From: Parageobacillus sp. KH3-4
Lineage (GTDB): Bacteria; Bacillota; Bacilli; Bacillales; Anoxybacillaceae
Length of the DNA stretch: 64,000 nucleotides
Direction of reading: 5' to 3'
NCBI RefSeq assembly: GCF_022846435.1
Contig: NZ_AP025627.1
Span: forward strand, 530,001-594,000
How positions within the stretch are numbered: position 1 is the stretch's first letter; each line of letters begins with the position of its first letter. The translations under genes and the position numbers were made by a program. Shown one piece after another: positions 41,104 to 50,483 of the stretch. A model generated the notes under the pieces. It saw only the letters and a program-made list of their open reading frames with translations. It did not search any database and was not told where the DNA came from.

Positions 41104-42430
41104 ACATTAAATAACGGACGAACAAATAGATATGAGAGAGCAAAAGCGCGATGAACGTTAACGGGGCGCCGATTTTTAAAAAGTCCATATAGCTGAATCC
41201 ATGCCCTTCACGCGAAGCGATACCGGCGACAATAACATTCGCTGAAGCGCCGATTAACGTGCCGTTTCCCCCTAAACACGCGCCTAATGATAATGCCCAC
41301 CATAATACTTCAATTTGTGCGGAATCCGGCGATAATCCCATTCCGACGGCCATGTCTTTAATCAACGGAATCATGGTGGCGACAAACGGGATATTGTCAA
41401 TTGTTGCGGAAGCAATCCCCGATGACCAAAGGATGAAATACGCAGCGACGGAAATATCACCCCCGGTGACTTCCAACGCTTTTTCCGCCAGGCTTTTGAT
41501 AAGCCCGATATCGACAAGTCCCCCTACTAATGTAAAGAGGCCGGCAAAGAAAAAGATCGTTACCCATTCGATAGACGTAAATACGTCTTCGATTTCATGC
41601 TCTTGTACGCCAATTAGCATTAATATGACTGCTCCTGTCATCGCGATGACAGCGGCATCGACGTGAATGACGGAATGAAAGATAAACCCTAAAATCGTCA
41701 AAAATAATACGGATACGGATTTTTTGAGCAATGCCGCATCTTTAATATATTCCGCTTCGTTCACATTCATCAATTTGCTGACGAGATTTTCGTCCGTTTT
41801 TAATTGGCGGCGGTATATAAAAGCAAGAATGGATACCGTAACGATCATAATAATGAGCACAATCGGCGCTAAATTAAACAAAAACGCGTTGAAATCGAGG
41901 TGCTTGTTTGCCGATCCGATCATAATATTTGGCGGGTCGCCGATTAATGTTGCAGTTCCGCCAATGTTGGAAAACAACACTTCCGAGATTAAATAAGGAA
42001 CCGGGTTTACTTGCAACATGCGTGTGATGGAAAATGTGACAGGGACGATCAACAATACCGTCGTAACGTTGTCGAGAAAGGCGGATAAAGCGCCCGTCAA
42101 TAGCGACAGCATCACTAAAATGCGCAACGGCCGTCCTTTTGCTAATTTTGCTGTTTTGATTGCCACGTATTGAAAAAAACCGGATTTACTTGTAATACCG
42201 ACGAGAATCATCATTCCAATCAAAAGGGTAATCGTTCCCCATTCAATATGATGAGTAAACGCTTTATGTAAATCAACGATGCCAAAAATAATCATCAGTG
42301 CGGCACCGAGCATGGCAATGACAGCCCGGTTGATTTTTTCAGAAATGATGATGGCGTACGTAATAAGAAAAATGGCTATCGCTGCATAATATTGCCAGTT
42401 GGAGATCTCGGCTGCTGCTGTATCATGCAT
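41102..42430 (-). CDS. ArsB/NhaD family ion transporter
   Basis: ArsB/NhaD (IT superfamily) permease, 442 residues, about eleven hydrophobic segments. Conserved pieces are LLTGALSAFLDNVTTVLLIVP, GGTATLIGDPPNIMIG and a C-terminal LGACLGGNGTLIGASANVI, the two inverted repeats. Members export arsenite or exchange Na+/H+; the ion here is unknown and there are no ars genes near. It lies 23 bases after the zinc-ribbon gene, likely one transcript. Confidence 0.92.
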   Translation of the reverse strand: MHDTAAAEISNWQYYAAIAIFLITYAIIISEKINRAVIAMLGAALMIIFGIVDLHKAFTHHIEWGTITLLIGMMILVGITSKSGFFQYVAIKTAKLAKGRPLRILVMLSLLTGALSAFLDNVTTVLLIVPVTFSITRMLQVNPVPYLISEVLFSNIGGTATLIGDPPNIMIGSANKHLDFNAFLFNLAPIVLIIMIVTVSILAFIYRRQLKTDENLVSKLMNVNEAEYIKDAALLKKSVSVLFLTILGFIFHSVIHVDAAVIAMTGAVILMLIGVQEHEIEDVFTSIEWVTIFFFAGLFTLVGGLVDIGLIKSLAEKALEVTGGDISVAAYFILWSSGIASATIDNIPFVATMIPLIKDMAVGMGLSPDSAQIEVLWWALSLGACLGGNGTLIGASANVIVAGIASREGHGFSYMDFLKIGAPLTFIALLLSHIYLFVRYLM

Positions 42431-42453
42431 GATAAACGCTCCTTTCTAAAAAA

Positions 42454-42885
42454 TTAGCGTGGCGTATCGATAGTATTGCCACATGATGGGCATGTCCAAG
42501 ATGGTCGTTCTTGATGATTACGCAAATAAAAAGAAAAGGAACAATATGGGCAATTAATTTCTGTAACGCGATCGATAAATAATTTTTGAGACGGTTCAGC
42601 TGGAACTGACGTATCAATGATTTCGACGTGAATATCAGCGCGGGACTCGTCTTCTGCGAGAACGAGCCCGTGTGTTTCTTCTTCCGTCCGCCATCCTTCG
42701 CCGATGAGATGTTGCCGCAGCTGGCTATGAGAAGAATGGTTTAACATGTCTTCGGCCAGTTTCATATATTGTTCATTTGTTAATGAAGCGAAGGGAATAT
42801 GTGGATTTTGTTTATTCCAGTATGCTTTCAGTTGTTCTTCTGTAAAAATGAATGTAACAATTTTATGAATAACAACATTTTTCAT
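42454..42885 (-). CDS. Hypothetical protein with C-terminal zinc ribbon
   Basis: 143 residues. The C-terminal part has a four-cysteine zinc ribbon, INCPYCSFSFYLRN then WTCPSCGNTID. The N-terminal part is charged and helical (SLTNEQYMKLAEDMLNHSS). ATG 42885 follows GGGGCG. Probably co-transcribed with the downstream ArsB/NhaD gene. Family not recognised. Confidence 0.75.
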   Translation of the reverse strand: MKNVVIHKIVTFIFTEEQLKAYWNKQNPHIPFASLTNEQYMKLAEDMLNHSSHSQLRQHLIGEGWRTEEETHGLVLAEDESRADIHVEIIDTSVPAEPSQKLFIDRVTEINCPYCSFSFYLRNHQERPSWTCPSCGNTIDTPR

Positions 42886-42906
42886 TTTCTACGCCCCTTT
42901 TTTCAA

Positions 42907-43151
42907 TCATAATACATCGATCGGCGCTCCTTGTTCAATTTGCTTTTGCAGCGTACCGGTTGATGAAAAGGTAAAGGAGAGCTTTATGTTTTAATGTTCT
43001 TTTTCATATTGATCACCAATCCTTTAGGAACATCTTTCATGCTAGCGGCCGTTCTTATAGTAATGTCTGCGTTTTTGTCCGCTGAATGGGAACATCCAGC
43101 CAGAAAAAAGATAATGGATATGTAAATCGCTAGCTTATTAACATTATGCGT
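42907..43151 (-). pseudogene. modA: Decayed modA (molybdate-binding protein) fragment
   Basis: On the minus strand an uncalled frame reads LAIYISIIFFLAGCSHSADK and ADITIRTAASMKDV, a lipoprotein signal with lipobox followed by the ModA opening. After a frameshift near 42975 a second frame gives KLSFTFSSTGTLQKQIEQGA and ends PIDVL-stop, the next block of ModA. No start codon remains and the last two thirds are gone. No modB or modC is nearby. Confidence 0.75.
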
Positions 43152-43300
43152 TAATTATAAATTATAGCATATTGTGTAACACTCAGACTCTCGCCCTTTT
43201 TTTATATTTTCTGAAAAGGAAAATAAAATGTCGTTTCCCCGTGATATAATAGTAATAAAATGATACGTGACGATGGAAATAAGAAAGGAGGGAAAAGGAG

Positions 43301-43924
43301 GTGTCAGCAACATCACAATACTTATTCCTTGATTTTGAATTTACGATGCCGGAAACAAAAACGGAGCCAAAGGGGTTTTTTCCGGAAATTATTGAAGTCG
43401 GGCTTGTTGTGGTTGCCAACGACGAAGTATGCGACCAATTTTCCTCTTATGTGAAACCAACGCGATTTCCAATGCTTACAAACCGGTGCAAATCGTTTTT
43501 AAATATTACACAAGAACAAATAAATCAAGGAATGAGTTTTCACGAACTGGTCGCGTTGTTGCGCAAGTACGATCGTTCGCTCCCAAGCACGGTGGTTACG
43601 TGGGGAAGCATGGATATGAAAGTGTTAAAGGAAAATTGTAAGGCCGCTAATCTGCCGTTTCCTTTTACGGGAGAGCACCGCGATCTAGCGATGGAATATA
43701 AATTGTTTTTTGGAAACAAAAATCATACAGGATTGCGAAAGGCGATACAAGAATATGGAGATGAAGGAGTAGGAAAAGCGCATTGCGCTTTGGACGACGC
43801 TTTTACCACTTATAATATTTTCCGTCTAGTAGAAAATGATAAAAAATATCTAGTGAAAACAAAACCGCCGACGATTGGAGAACGAATCGATTTTACGCAG
43901 CTAAGAAAAAAGTTTGCGTTATGA
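43301..43924 (+). CDS. kapD: 3'-5' exonuclease-fold inhibitor of the KinB pathway, KapD
   Basis: DnaQ-like DEDD exonuclease-fold protein, 207 residues. Exo I is LFLDFEFTMPE (D and E), Exo II lies around TWGSMDMKVL, and Exo III is AHCALDDAFTTY (H and D). KapD overproduction blocks KinB-driven sporulation in B. subtilis. The start is GTG 43301, with AAAGGAGGG nine bases upstream. kinB and kapB, which accompany it in B. subtilis, are absent here. Confidence 0.92.
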   Translation: MSATSQYLFLDFEFTMPETKTEPKGFFPEIIEVGLVVVANDEVCDQFSSYVKPTRFPMLTNRCKSFLNITQEQINQGMSFHELVALLRKYDRSLPSTVVTWGSMDMKVLKENCKAANLPFPFTGEHRDLAMEYKLFFGNKNHTGLRKAIQEYGDEGVGKAHCALDDAFTTYNIFRLVENDKKYLVKTKPPTIGERIDFTQLRKKFAL

Positions 43925-44011
43925 AGCCTCGGTATCGCTTGAGAGCGGCTGTTCGGCTTGTTATGGTATAATAGCTGATGTAACATTTTATGTGCGAAAG
44001 GTTGTTGGGTG

Positions 44012-44218
44012 ATGGCGGTTTCGTATATATTGGATTTTATGTTATATTTTCCTGAAGATAAACGCGAATATATTCCTGCGGCAATCACATGCATGATTTT
44101 TCTTATAGCGGCTATTTTAACGACACGGCTCATTATGAAAATTTCGCGATATCAGGAAGAAAAGGCGAAGCGGTTGGAAGAACAGATAATAAGAGATAAC
44201 AGGGATAATGAAAAATAA
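44012..44218 (+). CDS. Small membrane protein
   Basis: 68 residues from ATG 44012 (GTG 44009 also in frame; GAAAGG upstream). One transmembrane helix, PAAITCMIFLIAAILTTRLI (about residues 22-42), is followed by a highly charged tail (KISRYQEEKAKRLEEQIIRD), likely a coiled coil in the cytoplasm. Family not recognised. Confidence 0.65.
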   Translation: MAVSYILDFMLYFPEDKREYIPAAITCMIFLIAAILTTRLIMKISRYQEEKAKRLEEQIIRDNRDNEK

Positions 44219-44287
44219 ATCGTTTAATCGTGTTTCCCTTTGGCAATACTAGATGTAAATGTAAAAAAGTGTTGCTGGAGGGGTTTT

Positions 44288-44809
44288 GTGTTTCAAAAAG
44301 CAGGTTTGTTATTAGCAGTCGTCGTTTTATTCGCCGTCGGCTGCCAAAAGGAAAATGTGACGAATTTAGAAGTAAACATGATGAATAGTGCCGGTGATTC
44401 CATTGGCACGGTAAAACTGGCAGAACAAGCAAAAGGGGTTAAATTGAAGCTTGATTTGGAAGGGCTTCCTCCTGGTGAACACGCGATTCATATTCATGAA
44501 AAAGGAGTTTGTAAGAAGCCGGATTTTCAATCGGCTGGAAGCCACTACAATCCAGACGGTAAAAAACATGGATTGCTTCATCCAAAAGGAGCGCATGCCG
44601 GCGACTTGCCTAATATTATCGCAAAAGAGGATGGAACAGTAAACGTAGAATTGACCGCGCCGAATGTGACGCTGAAAGAAGGAAAAAAAGGGACGTTGTT
44701 AACAAAAGATGGGACGGCGATTGTCATCCACGCCGGAAAAGACGATGGGATGACGCAGCCGGCTGGAGATGCTGGGGGACGAATTGCATGCGGAGAAATA
44801 AAAAAATAA
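44288..44809 (+). CDS. sodC: Cu/Zn superoxide dismutase-like lipoprotein
   Basis: SodC-like lipoprotein, 173 residues from GTG 44288 (site CTGGAGGGG). The signal peptide ends in VGCQ; the lipobox is slightly unusual (FAVGC). Metal ligands appear complete: HAIHIHEKG (two Cu His), [19 protein letters not shown] and VIHAGKDD; the disulfide cysteines are in KGVCKK and GRIACG, and the catalytic Arg is in GGRIACG. B. subtilis YojM lacks part of the copper site; this one seems to keep it. Confidence 0.92.
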   Translation: MFQKAGLLLAVVVLFAVGCQKENVTNLEVNMMNSAGDSIGTVKLAEQAKGVKLKLDLEGLPPGEHAIHIHEKGVCKKPDFQSAGSHYNPDGKKHGLLHPKGAHAGDLPNIIAKEDGTVNVELTAPNVTLKEGKKGTLLTKDGTAIVIHAGKDDGMTQPAGDAGGRIACGEIKK

Positions 44810-44817
44810 ATGAACAA

Positions 44818-44858
44818 GAAAAGGCTCTAACCTAAAAGGAAAGAGCCTTTCGAATTTT
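44818..44858 (+). terminator. Terminator after sodC
   Basis: AAAGGCTCT (44820-44828) pairs with AGAGCCTTT (44842-44850), then CGAATTTTT. Confidence 0.8.
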
Positions 44859-44954
44859 TATCTGAAGCATTCCATAGTGAGAGACGCGGCTGCTTTCTAG
44901 ATGGCTGATGCGCGGCGGCTTCCAGCGAAAAAAGCGGCGGTCAGATTTAAAAAA

Positions 44955-46115
44955 CTATTGAAGCGCCACCGTTAGACGATGAAGCGCGTCTTCTAGCGTT
45001 TTTCGCGGGCAAGCGATATTGACGCGAATGAATCCCCTTCCTTCTTCTCCAAATTTGCTTCCAAATTCTACGGCGATTTTCCCTTTTTCCAAAAGAAGCT
45101 GCTTGAGCTGCCGTTCTGTTTTGCCGAGCGGCTGGCAATCGATCCAAACGAGATATGTTGCTTCGGGACGGATGACGCGAAGTTTTGGCAAGTTCGTTTC
45201 TATGTAAGAACATAGGCGATTGATATTTTTCTGTAAATATTGTAAGAGCGCATCGAGCCATTCCCCGCCGTGCCGATAGGCTGCTTCCGTGCCGGCAACC
45301 GCGAAGGTGTTAAGCGTAAAAAAGCCTTGCCGCTGCTGTACTTTGTTAAATTGCCGTTTCAACGTTTCATTTGGAATAATCGCGGCGGCTGCCTGCAGCC
45401 CGGCGAGGTTGAACGTTTTCGTCGGCGCGATGCACGTGACGCTTTTTTCGGCGAATGCCGGATCAATAGACGCGAACGGAACGTGTTGGGATGGCGGAAA
45501 CGTAAGATCTGCGTGGATTTCGTCAGAAATGACGATGACGTCATGTTTTACACATAATTCCCCTATTTTTATCAATTCTTCTTTTGTCCAGACACGGCCG
45601 CCAGGATTGTGCGGGCTGCACAGCAACAATAATTTCGCTCCGCGAATTTTTTCTTCGAAATCGTCCCAATCGATTTCATACCGAGTTTCCGCGAGGCGAA
45701 GCGGGCTTGTTACAAGCGTGCGGCGATGTTTTTTAACAAGCTGAAATAGCGGCGGATATACCGGCGTAAAGACGACGACGCGGTCCTCTTCATTTGTAAA
45801 TGCCTCGATGGCTGCGGCAATCGCCGGTACCACGCCGGTGGCAAACGAAAGCCATGATGGCTCGATTTCCCATTGATGCCGCGATTGGAGCCAATGTTTG
45901 ACGGCGTTTTTTAAAGAATCAGGAATGACCGTATATCCGAAAATGCCGTGCGCGATTCGTTTGCTCAGCGCTTCGGTGACGGCAGGAGGTGCGGGAAAAT
46001 CCATGTCCGCTACCCACATTGGCAGCACGTCTTTCGCGCCAAAAATACGCTCTGTGTCATCCCATTTCAAGGAATGGGTATTGCGGCGTTCGATGACATC
46101 GTCAAATGAATACAT
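44955..46115 (-). CDS. patB: Cystathionine beta-lyase PatB (aminotransferase class I/II)
   Basis: MalY/PatB-type PLP C-S lyase that splits cystathionine (and other Cys S-conjugates) to homocysteine or thiols, pyruvate and ammonia. 386 residues. MWVADMDFPAPP at the N-terminus, CSPHNPGGRVW, ISDEIHADL and the PLP lysine in APTKTFNLAGL are all present. ATG 46115 has GGGAGAGG nine bases upstream; the ATG at 46124 touches that site. Confidence 0.94.
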   Translation of the reverse strand: MYSFDDVIERRNTHSLKWDDTERIFGAKDVLPMWVADMDFPAPPAVTEALSKRIAHGIFGYTVIPDSLKNAVKHWLQSRHQWEIEPSWLSFATGVVPAIAAAIEAFTNEEDRVVVFTPVYPPLFQLVKKHRRTLVTSPLRLAETRYEIDWDDFEEKIRGAKLLLLCSPHNPGGRVWTKEELIKIGELCVKHDVIVISDEIHADLTFPPSQHVPFASIDPAFAEKSVTCIAPTKTFNLAGLQAAAAIIPNETLKRQFNKVQQRQGFFTLNTFAVAGTEAAYRHGGEWLDALLQYLQKNINRLCSYIETNLPKLRVIRPEATYLVWIDCQPLGKTERQLKQLLLEKGKIAVEFGSKFGEEGRGFIRVNIACPRKTLEDALHRLTVALQ

Positions 46116-46206
46116 GAAATGCATCCTCTCCCTTCTTTTTTTATGAATTATCGCTTATAATTTTTGTATGCTCCACATTTTTGCTTGGGAAGGTGATAGC
46201 CAAACG

Positions 46207-46470
46207 ATGGACGCACAGCAAATGAACCGGCAGATGCTTCATGCGATTCGGGCGTGGGATCCGTTCGGCTGCGGTGCTGACGCTTATGAAACGGAAGCGG
46301 TTGATGTTTTGCAGGCAGTGCATGACTACGATGAGCCGATAAGGCTTGCCGAAAAAATACAAGCCATTTATGAATTCTCGTTTGAAAAGAAGATTCCTTT
46401 GAATGAATGCATAAAAATGGCGAAACAGCTTTTAGCGATGAAACAAGCTGCCGCATGCTCTCTTCCGTAG
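46207..46470 (+). CDS. yugE: DUF1871 protein (YugE-like)
   Basis: YugE family, 87 residues, helical. Typical WDPFGCGADAYETEAVDVLQ is present. AAGGTGAT precedes ATG 46207; an in-frame ATG at 46168 has no site. Divergent from patB. Function unknown. Confidence 0.9.
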   Translation: MDAQQMNRQMLHAIRAWDPFGCGADAYETEAVDVLQAVHDYDEPIRLAEKIQAIYEFSFEKKIPLNECIKMAKQLLAMKQAAACSLP

Positions 46471-46583
46471 CGCGTATCGCATCACATAAGCAGAATTCGT
46501 TTTACCGGATCTTTTATCGCAGCTTCGTTTCTTTGTTGTTTTTTCGTGCAAACTGATATGGATGATGAGGGGGATGAAAAAAG

Positions 46584-47084
46584 ATGAAACTGACCGAGAA
46601 AGAAGTGGAAATTATCGAAATATTAGAAAAAGATGCGCGCATTCCGATTGAAACGTTGGCAAAAATGGTGTCACTATCTGTTGGCGAGACGGAAGCGATT
46701 TTAAAAAAACTTGAGGAAACAAAAGTGATTGTGCAATATACGACACTTGTCGATTGGCGAAAAGTGGATGGACATGAAGGCGTTACCGCGATGATTGATG
46801 TGAAAGTAACGCCGAAGCGGGGAGTAGGATTTGATGAGGTAGCGGAGCGCATTTATCGCTTTCCAGAAGTAAAATCCGTTTATTTAATGTCGGGAGCGTA
46901 TGATTTATCTGTTGTGATTGAAGGGCGCTCGATGTCAGAAGTAGCGAAGTTCGTTTCCGAAAAATTATCTACGTTAGATTCCGTCATTTCAACGACAACC
47001 CACTTCATTTTGAAAAAATATAAACACGATGGTACGGTATTTGATCAAGGAGATCAAGATCATCGTATCGTGATGGTGCCATGA
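46584..47084 (+). CDS. alaR: Lrp/AsnC-type regulator AlaR
   Basis: Lrp/AsnC family regulator, 166 residues, with an N-terminal HTH (residues about 5-50, IPIETLAKMVSLSVGETEAI) and a C-terminal RAM domain (VKSVYLMSGAYDLSVVIEG). It overlaps alaT by 4 bases, and in B. subtilis AlaR activates alaRT for alanine synthesis. ATG 46584 follows GAGGGGGATG. Confidence 0.95.
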   Translation: MKLTEKEVEIIEILEKDARIPIETLAKMVSLSVGETEAILKKLEETKVIVQYTTLVDWRKVDGHEGVTAMIDVKVTPKRGVGFDEVAERIYRFPEVKSVYLMSGAYDLSVVIEGRSMSEVAKFVSEKLSTLDSVISTTTHFILKKYKHDGTVFDQGDQDHRIVMVP

Positions 47085-48253
47085 TGCAACAAACGAAAAA
47101 ATCGTATTTGTCGGAAACGGTCGCTCGTCTGAAGCCATCAGGAATTCGCCGTTTTTTTGACCTTGCTTCCAGCATGGAAGGAGTAGTTTCCCTCGGCGTG
47201 GGCGAACCGGATTTTGTGACATCATGGAGCATACGGGAAGCGTGTATTTTGTCGCTTGAGCAAGGATATACATCATATACGGCAAACGCCGGTCTTTTGG
47301 AGCTTCGTCAAGAAATCGCCGCGTATTTGGCGCGCAAGTTTCATGTGGAATACGATCCTGAAGCAGAAATTCTTGTCACAGTCGGAGCAAGCCAAGCCAT
47401 TGATTTAGCGCTGCGGGCGACGGTAAATCCGGGGGATGAAGTCATTGTTGTCGAACCTAGTTTTGTTGCTTACGGCCCTCTTGTTACGCTGGCGGGTGGA
47501 GTGCCAGTTCCGGTTGAAACAAACGGAGACGATCATTTTAAAATTCGCCCAGATCAAATCGAACGGGCAATTACCGATCGCACAAAAGCGCTGATCATTT
47601 GCTCCCCGAACAATCCGACAGGCACTGTGCTTCATAAAGAAGAGTTGGAAGCCATTGCGCGGATTGTGAAAAAGCATGATTTGCTTGTCATTTCTGATGA
47701 AATTTACGCTGAGCTGACGTATGACGGTCCGTACATAAGCTTTGCGGCGGTAGACGAAATGCGGGAGCGGACCATTTTGATTTCTGGTTTTTCGAAAGGG
47801 TTTGCAATGACCGGCTGGCGGCTCGGATTCACCGCGGCGCCTGCGGAAATTTTGCGGGCGATGCTAAAAATTCATCAGTATGCGATCATGTGCGCGCCGA
47901 CAATGGCGCAATACGCCGCGATTGAAGCGTTAAGAAACGGCGAACAAGACGTGGAATATATGAAAAAAAGCTATCGGCGCCGCCGCAACTATTTTGTCCA
48001 ATCATTAAATGAAATCGGGCTCAGCTGTCATATGCCCGGCGGAGCGTTTTACGCTTTTCCGTCTATTCGGGAGACGGGGCTGACGTCGGAACAATTTGCG
48101 GAAAAGCTGTTATTGGAAGAGAAAGTGGCGGTTGTTCCTGGAAATGTGTTTGGCGCAGGAGGAGAAGGATATATTCGCTGCTCCTACGCTTCCTCAATGG
48201 AACAGCTGCAGGAAGCGATCAAGCGAATGAAACGCTTTTTAGCGCGATTGTAA
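47081..48253 (+). CDS. alaT: Alanine aminotransferase AlaT
   Basis: Class I aminotransferase, 390 residues. Substrate-binding GVGEPDFVT, CSPNNPTGTVL, ISDEIYAELTYDG and the PLP lysine in SGFSKGFAMTGWRLG are present. It makes alanine from pyruvate and glutamate. Start overlaps alaR (ATGATG). Confidence 0.95.
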   Translation: MMQQTKKSYLSETVARLKPSGIRRFFDLASSMEGVVSLGVGEPDFVTSWSIREACILSLEQGYTSYTANAGLLELRQEIAAYLARKFHVEYDPEAEILVTVGASQAIDLALRATVNPGDEVIVVEPSFVAYGPLVTLAGGVPVPVETNGDDHFKIRPDQIERAITDRTKALIICSPNNPTGTVLHKEELEAIARIVKKHDLLVISDEIYAELTYDGPYISFAAVDEMRERTILISGFSKGFAMTGWRLGFTAAPAEILRAMLKIHQYAIMCAPTMAQYAAIEALRNGEQDVEYMKKSYRRRRNYFVQSLNEIGLSCHMPGGAFYAFPSIRETGLTSEQFAEKLLLEEKVAVVPGNVFGAGGEGYIRCSYASSMEQLQEAIKRMKRFLARL

Positions 48254-48304
48254 CCGTTCTGTTCTGCTATCACCGCCATGTGGTAGCAGAACAGCTATTT
48301 TTTG
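48254..48304 (+). terminator. Terminator after alaT
   Basis: CTGTTCTGCTA (48259-48269) pairs exactly with TAGCAGAACAG (48284-48294), then CTATTTTTTG. Confidence 0.85.
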
Positions 48305-48368
48305 ATTGACAAAAATTATGTTATAATATAAAAACACATATTCAAATTGGAATATAGGAGTGTTTTGT

Positions 48369-48734
48369 TTGTCCAACATCGAAGTAGGAAGTATCGTGAA
48401 AGGAAAAGTCACCGGCATTCAGCCGTACGGCGTTTTTGTTGAATTAGCAGGGGAAGCGCAAGGGCTTGTCCACATTTCAGAAATTTCTCATGGGTTTGTG
48501 AAAAACATTAAAGATTACGTAAATGTCGGTGACGAAATAACCGTGAAAGTGTTGGCCATCGACCCGCAAACAAAACGGGCGAGCCTGTCCATGAGGGCGG
48601 TGGAAGAAAGACAAAGAAAAATGAAAAAACGACATGTAAAGGTGAAAATGTCATTAAATCCTGGGTTTAATACATTGAAGGAAAAGCTTCAGGAATGGAT
48701 CGAGCAATCGAAAAAAGAAGACTTATCAAAGTAA
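48369..48734 (+). CDS. yugI: S1 RNA-binding domain protein YugI (general stress protein 13)
   Basis: S1-domain protein, 121 residues. The S1 domain covers about residues 4-75 (GSIVKGKVTGIQPYGVFVEL and GLVHISEISHGFVKN); the tail is basic. TTG 48369 has TAGGAGTG upstream; the GTG at 48360 lies in that site. Known to bind ribosomes in Bacillus. Confidence 0.93.
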   Translation: MSNIEVGSIVKGKVTGIQPYGVFVELAGEAQGLVHISEISHGFVKNIKDYVNVGDEITVKVLAIDPQTKRASLSMRAVEERQRKMKKRHVKVKMSLNPGFNTLKEKLQEWIEQSKKEDLSK

Positions 48735-48772
48735 AACACCCACCATTTTATGAAGGTGAGTGTTTTACTTTA
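48733..48772. terminator. Terminator between yugI and yuzA
   Basis: AAAACACCCACC (48733-48744) pairs with GGTGAGTGTTTT (48755-48766), one G-T or mismatch, between converging genes. Confidence 0.8.
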
Positions 48773-48773
48773 T

Positions 48774-49007
48774 TTATGTTCGGGAAGCTTTTGGTTCTGT
48801 GCGTCCCAATTCTTCCGAAGGCTTAAATAGAAGTGCGAGGTTAATAAGTCCGGCAATGCCAATGATTCCATAAATGATGCGGGATAATGCGGAATCTTGC
48901 CCGCCAAATATGGCGGCTACTAAATCAAATTGAAAGAAACCGATTAGTCCCCAGTTGATAGCGCCAATGATCGTAAGTAATAGCGCAATGCGCTGAAGTG
49001 CACTCAT
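48774..49007 (-). CDS. yuzA: DUF378 membrane protein YuzA
   Basis: DUF378 small membrane protein, 77 residues, two helices. It contains the family core GAINWGLIGFFQFDLVAAIFG. AAGGAGGA precedes ATG 49007. Function unknown. Confidence 0.93.
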   Translation of the reverse strand: MSALQRIALLLTIIGAINWGLIGFFQFDLVAAIFGGQDSALSRIIYGIIGIAGLINLALLFKPSEELGRTEPKASRT

Positions 49008-49158
49008 CCATAAATTCCTCCTTACCATTTTTCAATCATTCGCTTATAGAATGCATAATGCTTGCTAAAATTATGCATAGTTTGTGAAAAAAGAGTAAAT
49101 TGCTTTACACGCGAAGCAAGTGGCAGCCATAATAGAAGAAAAGGAGGAATTGATACAT

Positions 49159-50322
49159 ATGGAAAATTTTTCTTTTCAAAACCCAACGAAGTTAATTTTT
49201 GGGAAGGGACAAATTGAGCAGTTGAAGGAGGAAATACCGCGTTACGGAAAAAAAATCCTTCTTGTTTATGGCGGCGGCAGCATTAAACGGAACGGATTGT
49301 ACGATGAAGTAATGAACTTATTGAATGAGTTGAACGCGGAAGTAATGGAACTTCCTGGCGTGGAGCCAAATCCGCGCTTGACCACCGTCCGGAAAGGCGT
49401 GGAAATTTGCAAAAAGGAAGGAATTGAGTTTTTGCTCGCTGTTGGCGGCGGCAGTGTCATTGACTGTACGAAGGCGATCGCGGCGGGTGCGAAATACAAT
49501 GGCGATCCATGGGATTTCATCACAAAGAAAGCGAAAGTTTCCGAAGCGCTTCCATTTGGAACGGTGTTAACGCTAGCGGCAACCGGTTCGGAAATGAACG
49601 CCGGTTCGGTGATTACGAACTGGGAGACGAAAGAAAAATATGGATGGAGCAGTCCTGTGACGTTCCCGCAATTTTCAATTCTCGATCCTACATATACACT
49701 AACTGTTCCGAGAGATCATACGGTTTACGGGATCGTTGATATGATGTCCCATGTGTTTGAACAATATTTCCATCATGCGGCGAATACCCCGCTGCAAGAC
49801 CGGATGTGTGAGGCAGTGTTGCGTACGGTCATGGAAACGGCGCCAAAATTAGTCAATGATTTGCAAAACTATGAGCTGCGGGAAACCATTTTATATTGCG
49901 GCACCATCGCTCTCAACGGCTTTTTGCAAATGGGAGTTCGCGGCGACTGGGCAACGCATAACATCGAACATGCGGTTTCGGCTGTTTATGATATTCCGCA
50001 CGCCGGGGGGCTTGCGATTTTATTCCCAAACTGGATGAAACACGTGCTTGATGAAAATGTCGGCCGGTTTGCCCAATTAGCCGTTCGCGTTTTTGACGTA
50101 AATCCGGAAGGAAAAGCGGAACGGGACGTGGCGTTAGAAGGAATTGAAAAACTGCGCGAATTTTGGTCGAGCATTGGAGCGCCATCACGGCTTGCCGATT
50201 ACGGAATCGGCGAAGAAAATTTAGAATTGATCGCCGACAAAGCGATGGCGAATGGCGAATTTGGCAAGTTCAAAAAGTTGAACCGCGACGATGTGCTTGC
50301 GATTTTGCGCGCGTCGTTATAA
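49159..50322 (+). CDS. yugJ: Iron-containing NADH-dependent alcohol (butanol) dehydrogenase, YugJ
   Basis: Group III Fe-dependent alcohol dehydrogenase of the BdhA type, 387 residues. GGGS nucleotide loop ([15 protein letters not shown]), [10 protein letters not shown], and the metal ligands in [41 protein letters not shown] precedes ATG 49159. Likely reduces aldehydes with NADH or NADPH. Confidence 0.95.
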   Translation: MENFSFQNPTKLIFGKGQIEQLKEEIPRYGKKILLVYGGGSIKRNGLYDEVMNLLNELNAEVMELPGVEPNPRLTTVRKGVEICKKEGIEFLLAVGGGSVIDCTKAIAAGAKYNGDPWDFITKKAKVSEALPFGTVLTLAATGSEMNAGSVITNWETKEKYGWSSPVTFPQFSILDPTYTLTVPRDHTVYGIVDMMSHVFEQYFHHAANTPLQDRMCEAVLRTVMETAPKLVNDLQNYELRETILYCGTIALNGFLQMGVRGDWATHNIEHAVSAVYDIPHAGGLAILFPNWMKHVLDENVGRFAQLAVRVFDVNPEGKAERDVALEGIEKLREFWSSIGAPSRLADYGIGEENLELIADKAMANGEFGKFKKLNRDDVLAILRASL

Positions 50323-50326
50323 TGTA

Positions 50327-50358
50327 AAAAGAGGCGGCGACGGCTGCCTCTTTTTTTT
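50327..50358 (+). terminator. Terminator after yugJ
   Basis: AAAGAGGC and GCCTCTTT form the stem, followed by TTTTTT. Confidence 0.8.
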
Positions 50359-50386
50359 ACCATTTGCGGTCATGAAATGTTCAAAA

Positions 50387-50443
50387 TGAATGCGCTTACA
50401 TAACAAGGCACGACTTGATTCTGTCTCATTGTTTCGTTAAAGT
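50387..50443 (+). promoter_or_regulatory. pgi promoter with a cre-like site
   Basis: TTGATT (50415-50420), 17 bases, TAAAGT (50438-50443). Just upstream TGAATGCGCTTACA (50387-50400) fits the CcpA cre consensus at 13 of 14 positions, a position that suits activation. Confidence 0.5.
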
Positions 50444-50483
50444 GTAAGAAGGGTAGAACATTTTTGTTTGGAGGATCGATCGT

